Shown here: positions 11,522 to 22,493 of the stretch, piece after piece
Layout of the letters: each line of letters starts with the position of its first letter
How positions within the stretch are numbered: position 1 is the first letter of the stretch
NCBI GenBank assembly: GCA_030512295.1
Contig: JAULSR010000002.1
Coordinates: forward strand, 6,572,001 to 6,636,000
Source of the DNA: Bombardia bombarda
Lineage: Eukaryota > Ascomycota > Sordariomycetes > Sordariales > Lasiosphaeriaceae
Reading direction: 5' to 3'
DNA length: 64,000 nt
Made by a program: the position numbers and the translations under genes
Notes under the pieces: generated by a model
Seen by the model: the letters and a program-made list of their open reading frames with translations, nothing else
What the model was told of the DNA's origin: nothing
Databases searched by the model: none

Positions 11522-12967
11522 CTACTGCACCCTCCCGGCTCGGCCAGTTTGTAAGATTTCACCCGTCAGCCGGTCATCACTCCGTAGAACGGGCCAAGAG
11601 CTGCCGTCCGCCTTGACAAGTGTCACCTCCAGCTTGGTGCCCAGTATCTTAAAGCTTGACTTGGCCGGGTCTATGGATGCGAACAGGGGCACCTCTGTCT
11701 TGTAGCGCTTCGGCAGCGGCGCGTCTGTCGTCGGCAGATCGAGGTCTAGTTGCTGTGCCCCAAACACCACCTTGGCAGCCTCCTTGTCGATCTTCTTGAG
11801 GAAGAAGGATGCAATAACCGAAGTAGAGGTCTGGTAGAAGTCATGTCTGCGGAACAACCAAATGTGATCTTGTCAGCTTCGGGGTTTGCTTTTGCTTGGG
11901 TGTCTCTGCTGCAATGTATCGGAGGTGATGGGGGAAAAGAGGCCGAGATACGTGGCCGGCAGCCAGCCAGGGTGACTGCAGGACACAGCCAGCCTTGGCC
12001 AGCCTTGGCTTCGGAACGGGTCCCAGAGTGATAGATCGACGGGAGGATATAGGGGGATCTTTGTGTGTGTGGATATGATGGAGCGGACAGGTAGGCAGCA
12101 TGTTTGATGACGACGGCGGGCAAGGAAAGACTCACCTAACCGTGTCCAGAACCTCTTCTCCCGCAGAGGACGCAGCCGAGCTCTTGCCCGCAGCCGCCGC
12201 GTCCTTCTTTCCGCTGCCCACAAACAAATGCCGATCCTTGGTCTTGCACCCCTCAATCTTCATGAACTGGTCAAACTCCAAGACGCGGCGCTTGCAGCAG
12301 CTATAACCCTTGCTGCCCTCGTGAAATATGGGGGCGCCGGGGTGGTGAACACACTTCTCGCCCTCGCGGCTGGCGCCCTTTTGGTAGGTTGCGCCGCAGC
12401 CCTTCCGCCTGCATAGGCGGCCATCCGGGATCTCGACCTCTTCCTCGTCATTGTCGGATTCGGCGGCTGGCGGAGGCGCGTTGGGCTGGGTTTGGGTGGA
12501 GATGGGAGTACGTGGAGGGGGCGGCGGGAGAGTATTGTTGGCGGCCGCGGCGTTGAGGGCGGACGGATCCGCCTCTCTCTTCTCGATCTTGGGAGGCAGA
12601 TCGGTGGTGCTGTGCTTGCCCTGCGTGCATGGCTCTATGCTCATGAACTCCTCAAAGGTGAGCACGCGCGGCTTGCAGCACTTCCATCCTGTGAAGCCAT
12701 CATCCAATTGTTAGCATGGGGGGCTGTTTGCTTGCTCGGTTGCGCGCTTGCGCGTGGCGGATGAGAGAGGTGGTTGTGGCGAGCTAAGCTGCGATGAAGG
12801 GAGTGTTTGCGCAAGCGAGATCAGTTCGCAGTTCGTGAAGCCCCCCGTTCTCGCATCGTACCTTTCTGGCCCTCGTGGAAAACCGGGGGCCCAGGGTGGT
12901 AGCGGCAGACCTCCTCTGGATCTGTGTATGTCTTGCCGCAACCTTGATGAACACACTTTTGGGCCAT
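11522..12967 (-). CDS. CHORD-CS domain co-chaperone protein
   Basis: Member of the CHORD-containing family (RAR1, CHP-1, melusin), which bind zinc through Cys/His-rich CHORD modules and work with HSP90 and SGT1-like partners. Three exons, 12967-12862, 12688-12136 and 11846-11522, give 327 residues. CHORD1 starts at residue 5 (CVHQGCGKTY, CRYHPGPPVFHEG, then GWKCCKPRVLTFEEFM). CHORD2 lies at about 120-185 with the matching pattern (CRRKGCGATY, CVHHPGAPIFHEG, GYSCCKRRVLEFDQFM). A CS (p23-like) domain fills exon 3 from about residue 220 (HDFYQTSTSVIASFFLKK, and TKLEVTLVKADGSSW). An acidic linker with poly-Pro separates the two CHORDs. CHORD-CHORD-CS is the animal and fungal arrangement; plant RAR1 lacks CS. 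Intron 2 is long for this window (289 nt). The start gives MAQKCVHQGCGK, as expected. Confidence 0.95.
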
Positions 12968-13604
12968 GGTGGGTGGTGGGTCAAGGAGGGGTCAAGGGAA
13001 CCAAGTTTCCCTGCGGATAATTGCAAGAGAAATGAACAAATCACTACTACTCCGGACTCCTCTTTTCTTGGAACGACAGGATTGCGCTGTGTGCTTGCTT
13101 GATGGGAATGTTTTGGCGGAAGACCAAAAATCCAACAAGGAGCAGTATATAGAATAGCGGATAGAGGAGGTGAAATGAACTTGGAAATTCTTAGCTCGTG
13201 GAAGCTTCGAAGAACATGGAAGCAACCTATCCATTCAAAGCTCACGCCGCACACAGTCCAGCGAGTCCACTGCCCTGGCCACCACCGCCAATAACGTCGA
13301 TTCAGGCAGCGAAGGTGGGGCCGGGGGAGATCGCGCTCTGTCGCGTCGTGGCGGCGGCGGCGGCGGCAGGCAAAGCAAGGTTCTTCATTACAAAAGTGGC
13401 CTAGCTTCAAGTTTCGTGGGGCAGTAGGAGAAGCTAGCGCGCTCTGGGCTAGATCGTAGATATCTGCCATTAGCGTCTAGTATAACCCTGGCGATACTTG
13501 TTCAACACTTAATAACCTTGAGGTAGTTTATACTTTTGGTTTTACAATTGGATTCGTCATTCAAACAACATCTCTCTGTTCACTTCCAACACTAGTCATA
13601 AAAC
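12968..13604. promoter_or_regulatory. Divergent promoter region, CHORD-CS / glutaredoxin-like
   Basis: This 637 bp gap lies between the start codons of the minus-strand CHORD-CS gene and the plus-strand glutaredoxin-like gene. It includes a GCG trinucleotide run (about 13350-13367). Both neighbours are plausible stress-linked proteins, but I see no heat-shock element that would support shared control. Confidence 0.5.
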
Positions 13605-13983
13605 ATGCGCGCCACGGTCCGACTCCTTCAGTCCTGCAGGATAACGCTCTTCACCCGTGAGGGTTGCGGGCTATGTAGCCAGGCAAGATCAGTGCTGTCG
13701 GATGTCTGGGACAAGCAACCTTTTGCTTTCAAGGAAATCGATATCATCAAGCCCGAGTCCAAAAGCTGGCGGGATCTGTATGAGTTTGATGTTCCCGTGG
13801 TGAGTTTTCAATTAAGTGGCTCTCACTCATCCTTAATTACTCAACAATTGTCAGATTCACATCAGCAAGGCTCAGCAACCAGAAGAAGACCCAAAACTGT
13901 CTTCAAAAGCGGTCAAGCTGATGCATCGATTCACTACCGACGAGGTTCTGACCAAGGTGAACGCCGTTGAGCGTGCACCATAG
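13605..13983 (+). CDS. Glutaredoxin-like protein (DUF836, YDR286C type)
   Basis: Small thioredoxin-fold protein of 107 residues from exons 13605-13799 and 13855-13983; the join (VPV then IHISKA) is phase 0. The opening beta strand RITLFTREGCGLC carries a CxxC active-site motif at Cys21/Cys24. The motif FKEIDI and the cis-Pro-like DVPVIHI segment fit a glutaredoxin-like fold. Length and layout match the small fungal family of yeast YDR286C, whose substrate is not established. No clear targeting signal is seen, though the start MRATVRLLQSCR has three Arg and could target mitochondria weakly. The gene ends only 46 bp from the stop of the convergent aldolase gene. Confidence 0.9.
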
Positions 13984-14001
13984 CCAGCCAGCCAGCCAGC
14001 C
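13982..14001. repeat. (AGCC)5 microsatellite
   Basis: Five perfect AGCC units begin one base after the first base of the glutaredoxin-like stop codon (TAG at 13981-13983) and extend into the 46 bp gap before the convergent aldolase stop codon. Confidence 0.95.
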
Positions 14002-14029
14002 ACGCTCTTATTATCATCTATCCTCGTCC

Positions 14030-15177
14030 TCAATACGAAGCTTCTTTCTCATGCTTGCCCTGGCCACGCGCAATCGCGACCGTCTCGGCCATCACAGCCT
14101 GCAAGGCCGTCAAATCCGTCGCGACGCTGACCATATGGAATCCCATATCGGCGTAGTGCTTGGCCTGTTCTCCGCCGGTGCAAAAGATGCCGCTCTTCTT
14201 GCCCGCCGCCACGGCGGTGCGGTGGATCTTGGCGATGGCCTCGTCCAGCTCAGGGTCCATCTGTCCGTTGATGATTGGGTGGCCAATGTTGTTCCCGAGG
14301 TCAAAGGGCCCGATGAACACCACGTCCACGAGCGGAGTTATCTCCTCGATTGCCTCCAGGGCCTCCCGGGTCTCGATCTGCACGATGGTCAGGAGACTCT
14401 CGTTTGCTTGCTGCAGATACTCTGTAAATGTCGGCATGGGATTGAAGTTCTGCATGGCGATGGGTGAGCCGAACCCTCGCTGTCCCTGGGGCGGAAACTT
14501 GGCCGCAAGAACCAGATTCTTGGTTTCCTGAACAGTTCGGATCAGAGGCACCAGTATCTGCAGAGAACATGTTAACCACTATCCGGGGATGTTTGGTTCA
14601 GTCGAGCGTCTTTACCCCATGAGCCCCACTGTCCAATGCTCCTGTGCGAATGTCAGTAATCGCCATCGGTAGGTTGAGTAAACAAAGGGACTCACGTTTT
14701 ACCATCCACGGCTGGAAATCTGGTATCCGAACGATGGGTGAGACTCCCAGGGCAGCAATAGCGGGAACGGCGTCGTGCATCGCGGCATCTAAATAAACAC
14801 GTTATTCAATGTGGCTTTTTGGCTCCCAGCAAGATAAATCAGACATGGAAACAGCAATTGGCTTCTTTCTTACCATTGATATTTCCATGCTCACAATCCA
14901 CTAATACCCAATCGACACCCGGCGTCCTCGCCAATATTCTCGAAATGTTAGCCCCGGGCAGCATCTGCCAGACACCCATGGCAGGTCCTTTGTCTTCAAC
15001 CAAGACTCGCTTTAACCGATTGGCATTGAGCATCTTCAAACTGGGATCCATGGTGGAGAGTGATCGCTTTTGGCCGGCTTGGTAGCTCGGCACGAATGGT
15101 GAAAGGTGACGACGGACGATGGGTGTTTGTAGCTTCAGACGTTGAATGACAAGTACTGGCCGATTCATGGTGGCCAT
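14030..15177 (-). CDS. HpcH/HpaI family aldolase
   Basis: Class II, metal-dependent aldolase or citrate-lyase-like enzyme of the HpcH/HpaI family, which cleaves or forms 2-oxo-acid aldols such as 4-hydroxy-2-oxo acids; the true substrate cannot be read from sequence. Four exons, 15177-14874, 14788-14696, 14641-14616 and 14557-14030, give 316 residues; exon 3 is only 26 nt. Visible motifs are DCEHG at residues 94-98, GQRGFG near 166, VQIET with Glu203, and FIGPFDLGNN with Asp227. Glu203 and Asp227 match the metal ligands of the bacterial enzymes. The first about 45 residues (MATMNRPVLVIQRLKLQTPIV and further Arg/Lys) look like a mitochondrial presequence, and MDPSLKMLNANRLK begins the domain. 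A second ATG nine bases downstream is an alternative start. The gene faces the glutaredoxin-like gene tail to tail. Confidence 0.92.
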
Positions 15178-16235
15178 AGGATCGCATCCGACTTGGAGAG
15201 AGGGGGCGGCAGACACACCTCGACTCCCAAAGACGGCGTTCTGGAGTCAACTACAAAGTGCTCGAGACCTGTCTGTGTTCCAGAGATAGGCGCGCTAGCT
15301 GCACTCTCTAAAACCTGGCCAGTCTCTTAAAACATCAACAAAGAGTCGGAAATCACTGCTACACAGTAGCATCCGTTGCTCACCGAAGAAGCCTGCGACG
15401 AGAGCTGCTGTTCGTCTCATCGAACGCACTTGGCACCTCATGAACCTTGACGTGACCCCCACCTATCCATCCACATGTTGGAGATGGCGGAAGCGGGGTT
15501 CACACCCACCGGCTATGATCCTTGCCCGTAGGTCTTCTCCATCTTCTGTTGTTTTGCGGATGATCATTTCCGTACAACCTCTTATACTCAGAGATAGCTG
15601 ATGGAAGGGGGAAATCATACCGGTTATTGCTTGTACTGCCTGCCTGTAAGCAATCTTAGCGAGCTCAGACATTTCTCTCGCTCTGTCGTCGGTCCGATAC
15701 CTCTCGCTCAGGAACATAAAGTGGCTGGCTGGTCTATTCAGGGTTAGGGTTAGGTAAGCATCACCGAAGTCAACAACAACTGAGTCTTAACCCTAAGATG
15801 GCTGAATAATGGAGAGTAGCCCGAGCACACCTTAGAAGGTGTATAGGTTGACTATGCTCGGTTAACCTGCTGTTCAATTAATTATGCCGGGGGCACCTCT
15901 CCTGATCATACGGTCTCTGGAATGAGTTGAGTAAGCTCAGAGTCGTGATGGCCGCAACTTATGTCTCGAGAAATTCTCTCCCCATACGTTTAACCTCATC
16001 GGTTATAATCTCGATGGCACGTTCCAACAGAATTAAGAGGCGGGTGAGTAAGATGAGAGTCGACATGCCTACTGAGTAGTTCCTCCGACTCTCTGGACTT
16101 TTACAGATCATAACATAGTGTTCGTTGACTACGCTCTCCCTCATACGCCCCAGATGTATATAAATCTTCAACAGAACCACTATGCTAAACACAATATCAC
16201 AGTATTCAAACAGCCTCGTCAGTCACTTGCCAAAA
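15178..16235. other. Intergenic with telomere-like motifs
   Basis: Upstream flank of the aldolase gene, then DNA with no supported gene. It contains the telomere-like repeats listed separately. A short stretch at about 15475-15540 reads on the plus strand as EMAEAGFTPTGYDPCP before a stop; it is too short to assign. Confidence 0.5.
15741..15796. repeat. Interstitial telomere-like motifs, inverted pair
   Basis: GGGTTAGGGTTAGG occurs at 15741-15754, two copies of the usual fungal TTAGGG repeat plus a partial unit. TTAACCCTAA, the opposite orientation, follows at 15787-15796. The two face each other across 32 bp. Such short interstitial motifs are known from break repair and old chromosome-end fusions but may also be chance. 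Confidence 0.7.
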
Positions 16236-16936
16236 ATGCACTTCTTCACCTTTCTCGCACTCGTCACTGCGGCCACCGCCTTTACCGTCCCCGAGGGCCA
16301 ACCAGACGGGATCTACGCGGTGGGATATGTCAACAACATAGAGGTGAATACCCTCATCGCTCTGCACGATGACTATCAGCAGGAGCAGGAGCAGGAGCAG
16401 TCGAGCCATGCCACCATCTCCGCCGATCCATAAACCTCTTCGGCGCAAAGTTCGCCGCTGCCATCAAGAGCCACTATATCCAAAGCCGCGACATCCATAT
16501 CTCCTGCCTCGGAGAATATCCCCATCCAACTGAGATCTCCCAGGCAAACGCCGCCTTGAATCGCCTCTGCGGCAGCTAAGCACAGATCCCCGCTTTAAGC
16601 AACATCTACGCCACTTCGGGCTGCGCCATCGCCTACTTTTGCAACATGGACGGAAACAGTGACAAGTGTACGGCGGCCGAGCGTCAGAACGTCGTTTCCT
16701 CGATAGCCAAGAGTATGGAAGAACCCTCTTCCTCACACAAGTTAATGATGTGCGATACTGCCAGGATGCTAATCTTCCCGGGGTGGCGAGTAGCTTGCGG
16801 GACCCGAGTGTCTGGTGTATTCCAGTTTGATAATTGGGCTCGTAAGAACTGGCAAGGCTACCAGGATAAGTGTGGAAATCCTACATTTTGCATTGGTCGA
16901 GACATTAATTCTCCTCATGTTCATGGAAATATCTAA
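16236..16936 (+). pseudogene. Broken gene for a small secreted cysteine-containing protein
   Basis: The 5' frame (16236-16433) starts with a clear signal peptide (MHFFTFLALVTAATAFTVP, cleavage probably after ATA) and then GIYAVGYVNN. It runs into a Gln/Glu repeat and stops at 16431. A shifted frame continues directly from about 16400-16430 with protein-like composition and several Cys, is cut by a TAA at 16577, then stays open to 16936 (GCAIAYFCNMDGNSDKC near 16620-16670). From about 16750 the third frame also looks protein-like for about 25 codons, so a second shift is possible. No GT-AG intron tested removes the first break in frame. I do not recognise the family. The layout is that of a small secreted protein that has decayed; alternatively several introns or sequence errors mimic decay. 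Confidence 0.55.
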
Positions 16937-18138
16937 GGGTTGCGTGGAGAAATGCATGGCTTGTATAGTGGACTGCGTAGCTCCCGAGTTCTTGTTCAAG
17001 TCCATTTAACATGAAGTGGATGGATTGTGTGTTTTGGGGGCTTCAACAACCCAACTGAGGACTTTTGTTTACTTTGGCTGTTTAACTTGTAAGCGTGCTT
17101 AAGGGATGTATGACTTCAGAGGGATATCTCATGGCAATCAATCATGAGTTCACTCCTGTCTCCTTTAAGTGCCATACATATGATACATGTCCAGATGTGA
17201 GCTTTACGTTATTGGCTGCTGTGTTGAAACCCTGTGATATTTGAATCACTCCTTATTTCGCTCTTGAGATAGGGGCTCTGGTCTCAGAACCATTATCCTA
17301 GTAAGAGGTTCACCGTCATTAGAGAAGAGAAATCGTGTTTAATACCTACTTGAATATCCATTTACGTCAAATTTGATATCTTGTAAAGACCTGTATAGGC
17401 GTATGTGTTGACACAGTTACGATGAGAGTTTGACCCGGGCCGTCCAGAGGGCCAACCTGTCGATCATTCAGGGGTCGTATTGTTATGGACACCCGGGGAC
17501 GACAGGGACCGAATTACTTATTAGTAAGGCAGATGTGCACATAATATCTTTCATCCAAAGCCCAGGCAAGCCGTGGACGCAATCATGTATACAAGAAACA
17601 TGTAATTTTTGTCTTATTTCTATCTTCCATGGTGACCAAATGAAAGTGATTGTATTTTATAAAGTATTTGTTGTGCTGATTGGTGGGTATCCTCGGAAAC
17701 CAAGAACCCCGCGGGGTGCTGTGGCTCGGGTGTAGCTCTCCAACTCCAAACAATTTTTCAACCGCCAAATCGATGAGATAGGTCCCAGCTAAGACACGCA
17801 TCCACTCAAACTTCACACGCGTCCGCCAGCCTCACACCTAACCCGACCTACCTAATTAAAGCTACGTAACTAAGGACGGCCACGAAATCTGCACGCGACG
17901 GCGACCTTATTGTTGAGGCGCAGAGTACAGCGACGTCATAATACCAAAGCAAAGCAAACCTAACTCCCTTAGAATCACCTTCTGCTTCCGCCAACCAACC
18001 TAGCCACACGAAGGACCACCTAACATTCGGACGAGCGCGATCGTATACTTAGCTGCTTGCTCCCTTGGGAATAGCAGACAGCCGCCTTTAATCAACCATT
18101 ACTACGAACACTGCTGGATATATCGGCTGCACTTCATC
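16937..18138. other. Intergenic, no supported gene
   Basis: Lies between the decayed secreted-protein gene and LSM8. It appears richer in A/T than the coding regions and has only short frames. The last few hundred bases should hold the LSM8 promoter and leader. Confidence 0.55.
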
Positions 18139-18657
18139 ATGTCTCTTAACCAATACGTCGAAAGTCAGTCTACATCCACCCCTCCGTCTCGCGCAGCGCC
18201 AGTGTCTGCCTCCCCTCGCCCCAAAAACAGAGCTATTGCTGACAGTATATTGTTGTTCCCCAACACACAGAGAAGGTGTGCATCATCACGACCGACGGCC
18301 GTAGCTTGGTCGGACAGCTTGCATCCTACGACAACACAACGAATCTGGTGAGCCCCAGTTGATCGAACAACACGACGATATGACGCACTCCCATCTATCC
18401 AACCCACTCGCTATGCCCCTTTCCCATAATTCCAGCTCGCTGACGCGTACATGTCTTGGAACTAGGTACTGAAAAATACCGTCGAACGAGTCATCCGTAG
18501 CGCAGATGACGGCGAGCCCTCGGCCGAGGTTCCCCTGGGACTGTACATCATCCGCGGCGAGAATGTCTGCCTCGTAGGGCTTGTCGACGAAGCGTTGGAC
18601 GCGAGCATAAACTGGACAGAAGTCAAGGGCGCTCCGATTGGTTCGACAAAGCACTGA
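18139..18657 (+). CDS. U6 snRNA-associated Sm-like protein LSM8
   Basis: Subunit of the nuclear LSM2-8 ring that binds the 3' end of U6 snRNA and supports splicing. Three exons, 18139-18163, 18271-18347 and 18466-18657, give 97 residues, the usual size. The start MSLNQYVE is followed after a 107 nt intron by the Sm1 motif (KKVCIITTDGRSLVGQLASYDNTTNLVL). The Sm2 motif is LGLYIIRGENVCLVG, and the tail WTEVKGAPIGSTKH fits LSM8. The LSM1 paralogue would have a longer C-terminus. The first exon is only 25 nt, so automatic annotation could miss the start. Confidence 0.96.
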
Positions 18658-19129
18658 GCTAGCGCTGCTTGCTGGAGGTGAATAATGTCAGATGGGAAAG
18701 TGGGCGGTGAGCCGTATGGAAGCAGTAGCAGCACTGGCGGCGGCGGCAAGCCCTGGTCGTCACTACTGCAAAAAGTCTACCACTACGGCTTAGGAGGAGG
18801 TCATGAAAGAAAGGCCCGTCGTCCTGAAGGCCAAAACGAAACGGTCAGGATATCATTGTGTGCACACTTCATATGGGCGGCGAAAACATAAGGGGGCTAT
18901 TTTTAACGGCAGTGCATTTTTGTTTAAATTGGTACGGTTGCCTTTTTCATGGGGTATGCCATTCACCGCTCCATCCTTTTTTTTCACTGTCCTCACTTTG
19001 GCTATCGAATCGCTGACTGACACGAACCCCAAGAGAGTTTTTGTGGATTTGCTCTAAAATAACGAGCTAAAGCGATTTGGAGAGATACCCAGAATGAAGG
19101 AAGGCCTGGTTCTTTTACCCAGAAAAATC
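18658..19129. other. Short convergent gap
   Basis: This is the 3' flank between LSM8 (+) and the nucleoside hydrolase gene (-). No gene or repeat of note. Confidence 0.6.
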
Positions 19130-20700
19130 TTATTCAAACAACCTCGCCAGCAAGCCCTCTGCAAAGAACGTGTCGCCGGGGAATGCGACCATCCTGTTGA
19201 TCCTGTTCCCCTTGTTCACGCTGAGCCAGCCCAATGTGTCGCCGGGGACTTCGTCGAACGTGACAGCGTCCAGGGGGTCCTCGGGGTGCGTCTGGACCGT
19301 CGTGTCCTTGTCGCCCGCCTTGGCTCTGATTCGCCTATCGACGACGTGCATTCCCCTTGTCCACTGCCCGCTCGTCTCGATCCTGATATCCTCCAGCTTG
19401 GGCACCGTCCTCCATGCCGGGTCGTCGCGGTTCAGCATGTACCAGATGCACGACGGGTCATGCAGCGAAAGAGCGGGCTCGCTCCCATCTCCGAGCAACG
19501 ACTCGATCTTTTTAAAGGCCCCGTTGATGAATGTCTCTGTCCACTGTGCGAGCGGGCTGCCGGCTTCGATGAGAGACTGCGTCTTGTCGTTGAAGGGTTC
19601 TCGCATCAGCTCTTGAGGGGTTGTGATGTCCAGGGGAAACAAGGTCAGCTTGAGCTGGCGGGAGAGCTTGACGGGATAAGGGCCCAGGGAGGACTTGTTA
19701 TGGATTACTGGGGGCATCGTCGATGTCGGAATCGGAGAGGTCAGGGCGTAGACCCTGGCGGCGGCAACTGCGTCGGCGTAGCAGTTGAACTCGGCGTTGG
19801 GGGTGACGTTGCCCTCGACTTCGACTGCACCTCCCATGACTACGAGCTCCTTAACCCGTAGGAATGTCTCTGGATCCTCAGCAGCCGCTAGGGCTACGTT
19901 TGTTAGCGGCCCTACGGCAACAATCGTGATTGTGTCCTCAGGCTCCTCCCTCAGAATGCGAAGAATCTCCTTATGAGCGGCCGTCTTGCTTGGAGTGAAC
20001 AATGCCGAATAGGGGGCCAACTCGCCAGACTCAACTGGTGCATCTGCGTCACTGGTGAAGAGTGAGCGCCAGGTGTCGGCAGGAGTGAGATGGGGATGCT
20101 GGGATGGCTGGTTAGAACTCTGGGGCCTTAAGAAATAGGGGCGTTGATAGCTGCGCTTGCTCACCTTTTCATGGACACCATGCAGTCCATCAGCGCCGTC
20201 TATGCCAGTCAGACTATATGACCACTTTTATATCAAGTGGGGGCTGCTTCTGGCACTCACGAAAGTGGTCTGCCATAAGCTCATCGTCCTCGAGCGGGTG
20301 CTCGGGGCCAACCGCGACGATGGGCTTGAAGGCGCGCAAGGCACCGAAAGCACTACTGGTCTTGCCTGTGGACTCGCGCCATCTCATCTCCTTCTCCAAC
20401 ACGTGGAAGAGCGCAACAACGTTGCGAAGGCAGCTGCCAAAGTATTCTAGTTAGGATAAGACTTGTGGTCGCACGAGTGGAGTTATGTCTCACTTCTGCA
20501 GCGGTACATTACCGTAGGTCACGGATATCATGACAACCTCGAGCTCCTCGGGCGAGGCGCTGAGGGCAAGTAGCATAGCCAGCACATCGTCGACGCCTGG
20601 AGTATTGATGTTAGCCTTTGCCTTCCACCTATGGAGGTTGATTCGGATGTGCAAACAAACCTGGGTCCGTGTCAATGATAATGCGGTTCTTGGGGGCCAT
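19130..20700 (-). CDS. Inosine-uridine preferring nucleoside hydrolase
   Basis: Calcium-dependent enzyme that splits the N-glycosidic bond of ribonucleosides to ribose and base, used in purine/pyrimidine salvage. Five exons, 20700-20661, 20596-20494, 20433-20261, 20199-20165 and 20098-19130, give 439 residues. The signature DTDPGVDD at residues 10-17 supplies the calcium-binding aspartates. MISVTYGNV, NAEFN in the middle, and SLHDPSCIWYML late in the chain match the other active-site segments. It is longer than the bacterial enzymes (about 310-340) because of fungal insertions before and after GLHGVHEKHPHLTP. The substrate range is not readable from the sequence. For exon 5 I chose the acceptor ten bases after the CTAAC branch; an AG nine bases earlier would add three residues in frame. 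Confidence 0.95.
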
Positions 20701-22493
20701 GGCGGGGTAGGTTCGAAAGTCGAAAAGTCGACTTTGACTTTGGTGGGATGAGAAGAGGAAGTAAAGATTGATACTGTAAAAATGAATGGAACCCCGGGGT
20801 GTCTATCTTGTATCCTGTGTTTTTGGGAGGATGGATTAAATCTAGCACTTGTCAGATACAGCCGCATCCAAGTCGCTCTGTGGTTCACTAAGCTGAGGGG
20901 CTCCTCAACGCAGCGATCCCCAGGCTCCAGCTACTAAGTGACCTCCTAACCAATGGAGGAAGGTGGGGGAAGCTGGGGAACGAATGGCGCCCTTGCTCTG
21001 ATTGCTGGATTGTTAATCGACAACGCCCTGTCGGACACTACCGGTGCTAACACCGATGTTCAACCGTCGACCAAATGTCTTCGTATTGCTCGCTCGGGAC
21101 TTACTTGCCGTATCTTATCTATCGGCATTCATATGCTCGGGTCGCAAGCTTCATTTTACAATGTTCACCACGAATTTGAGGTTTAAATTACGCCCCAGGA
21201 CCCAGGTGCCCAGCTCTCGATAGCTCTCAGAAGCCTGGCGGCCCAGCCCGATATGTCACAGGGTCAGGTTGCCTTTTATCGTCTTGTCAAGGAGACTCGC
21301 CGGTATCAGATATCAGATATCGGCCGGGACCGCGGGGTTGGGAAACCGCCCGCTCCAAAAAGGCGGATTGCATGCATTCTCATTGTAGGCTGGGACTTGG
21401 CAGAGGGGTCATGCAGCCTTTAACATGATAGTGTCATCTAGGTACTGAGGGTTGAGCATGCAACATAGCACAAGTGCAACGTGGTGGCAGATTTAGAATG
21501 CTGGAAAGTCCTAGTGCTACCATCTGAGGTGCCAGTGTGAATGAATGGTGTTGGAATCGAGATTGCTGGGAATCAGACTTTACGAATATGACCTGTGGTT
21601 TCCATAAAATGGGTCTTGTTAGCTGGGTTGGTGGCTGGTGCAATCCATGCCATAAGAGTTAAGGTATTAATTACAGAGGATTACCAAAACTCGGAACATC
21701 GAGGACCTTTCATTTCAATTCTGAAATTGCTAAATGCGAATCGTATAATTACCAATTCTGGGCCAAAGGAGTAACCAACAATTAAGTACTGGCAATGATA
21801 AACACATTCCAAATAAATCGATAGTTGGTCGAGATTCTATTTAACCCCTGGCGTTTAACATTGGCCTGTGCCAGCGCATGTTACGCTCTGGAGCACAGTC
21901 ACGTGCCCAGCAGCTGCCAAGCCCGCTGCGCAGGGGTAGTGCTGCAGCCCACAGGAACCTTCCTTCCCGGCACCTTTCTCCGTGAGATGCAGCTGAGGCG
22001 AATGGGACACGCTAGAAGCAGGAGCCGAACATCTGAACACCTTTCACCTGCCGGCAGCCACCAGCCAGAACCTGGAACCCTCAGGAAGCTCGAGCGACAT
22101 ATACACATGAAACGCCTTTTCTCCCTTTTTTCCCACATCAAATAAGTCGACAATCCATCCGCCTCTTATAATCATTGTTTCACAGCCTTCATTATCTGGA
22201 GCTTGGGTGTAGAGAGTCGAATTAAATTCGCTCGTCGCTGCCCGCGCTCTGCTCTTTGAGCTTCTTGCATCATCATCGCCCGCGATTGTCTTCGCGATTC
22301 CCTCCGCGCCCGCACTGTCAGCAAAGGCGCCCTGATCTGGCATCTGGCATCTGGCATCATATCCTTACCCAAACCTACATTTCGCAACTTTAATTTGCAC
22401 CGCAGTCACCAATTGACCGCGCTGCTGTGTCGAGAGTCAACCTTCTAGCAGTTGTCAAACCCCCCCTCCGACATCGCGACCTCCACCTTCACC
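20701..22493. promoter_or_regulatory. Divergent intergenic promoter region
   Basis: About 1.8 kb between the start codons of the nucleoside hydrolase (-) and a membrane coiled-coil protein gene (+). A short direct repeat of ATCAGAT is near 21305. A GTCACGTGC site lies at 21898. No coding sequence is supported. Confidence 0.5.
21898..21906. promoter_or_regulatory. GTCACGTGC E-box (Cbf1-type site)
   Basis: The 9-mer GTCACGTGC matches the RTCACGTG core bound by Cbf1-type bHLH proteins in yeast. It lies about 590 bp before the start codon at 22494. The same 9-mer occurs reversed at 43748-43756. Site function is an inference only. Confidence 0.3.

Noticed and set aside
15475..15540. Plus-strand stretch EMAEAGFTPTGYDPCP recalling a BIR-domain strand
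   Set aside because: It is only about 16 residues before a stop, and no following zinc ligands appear in any frame.
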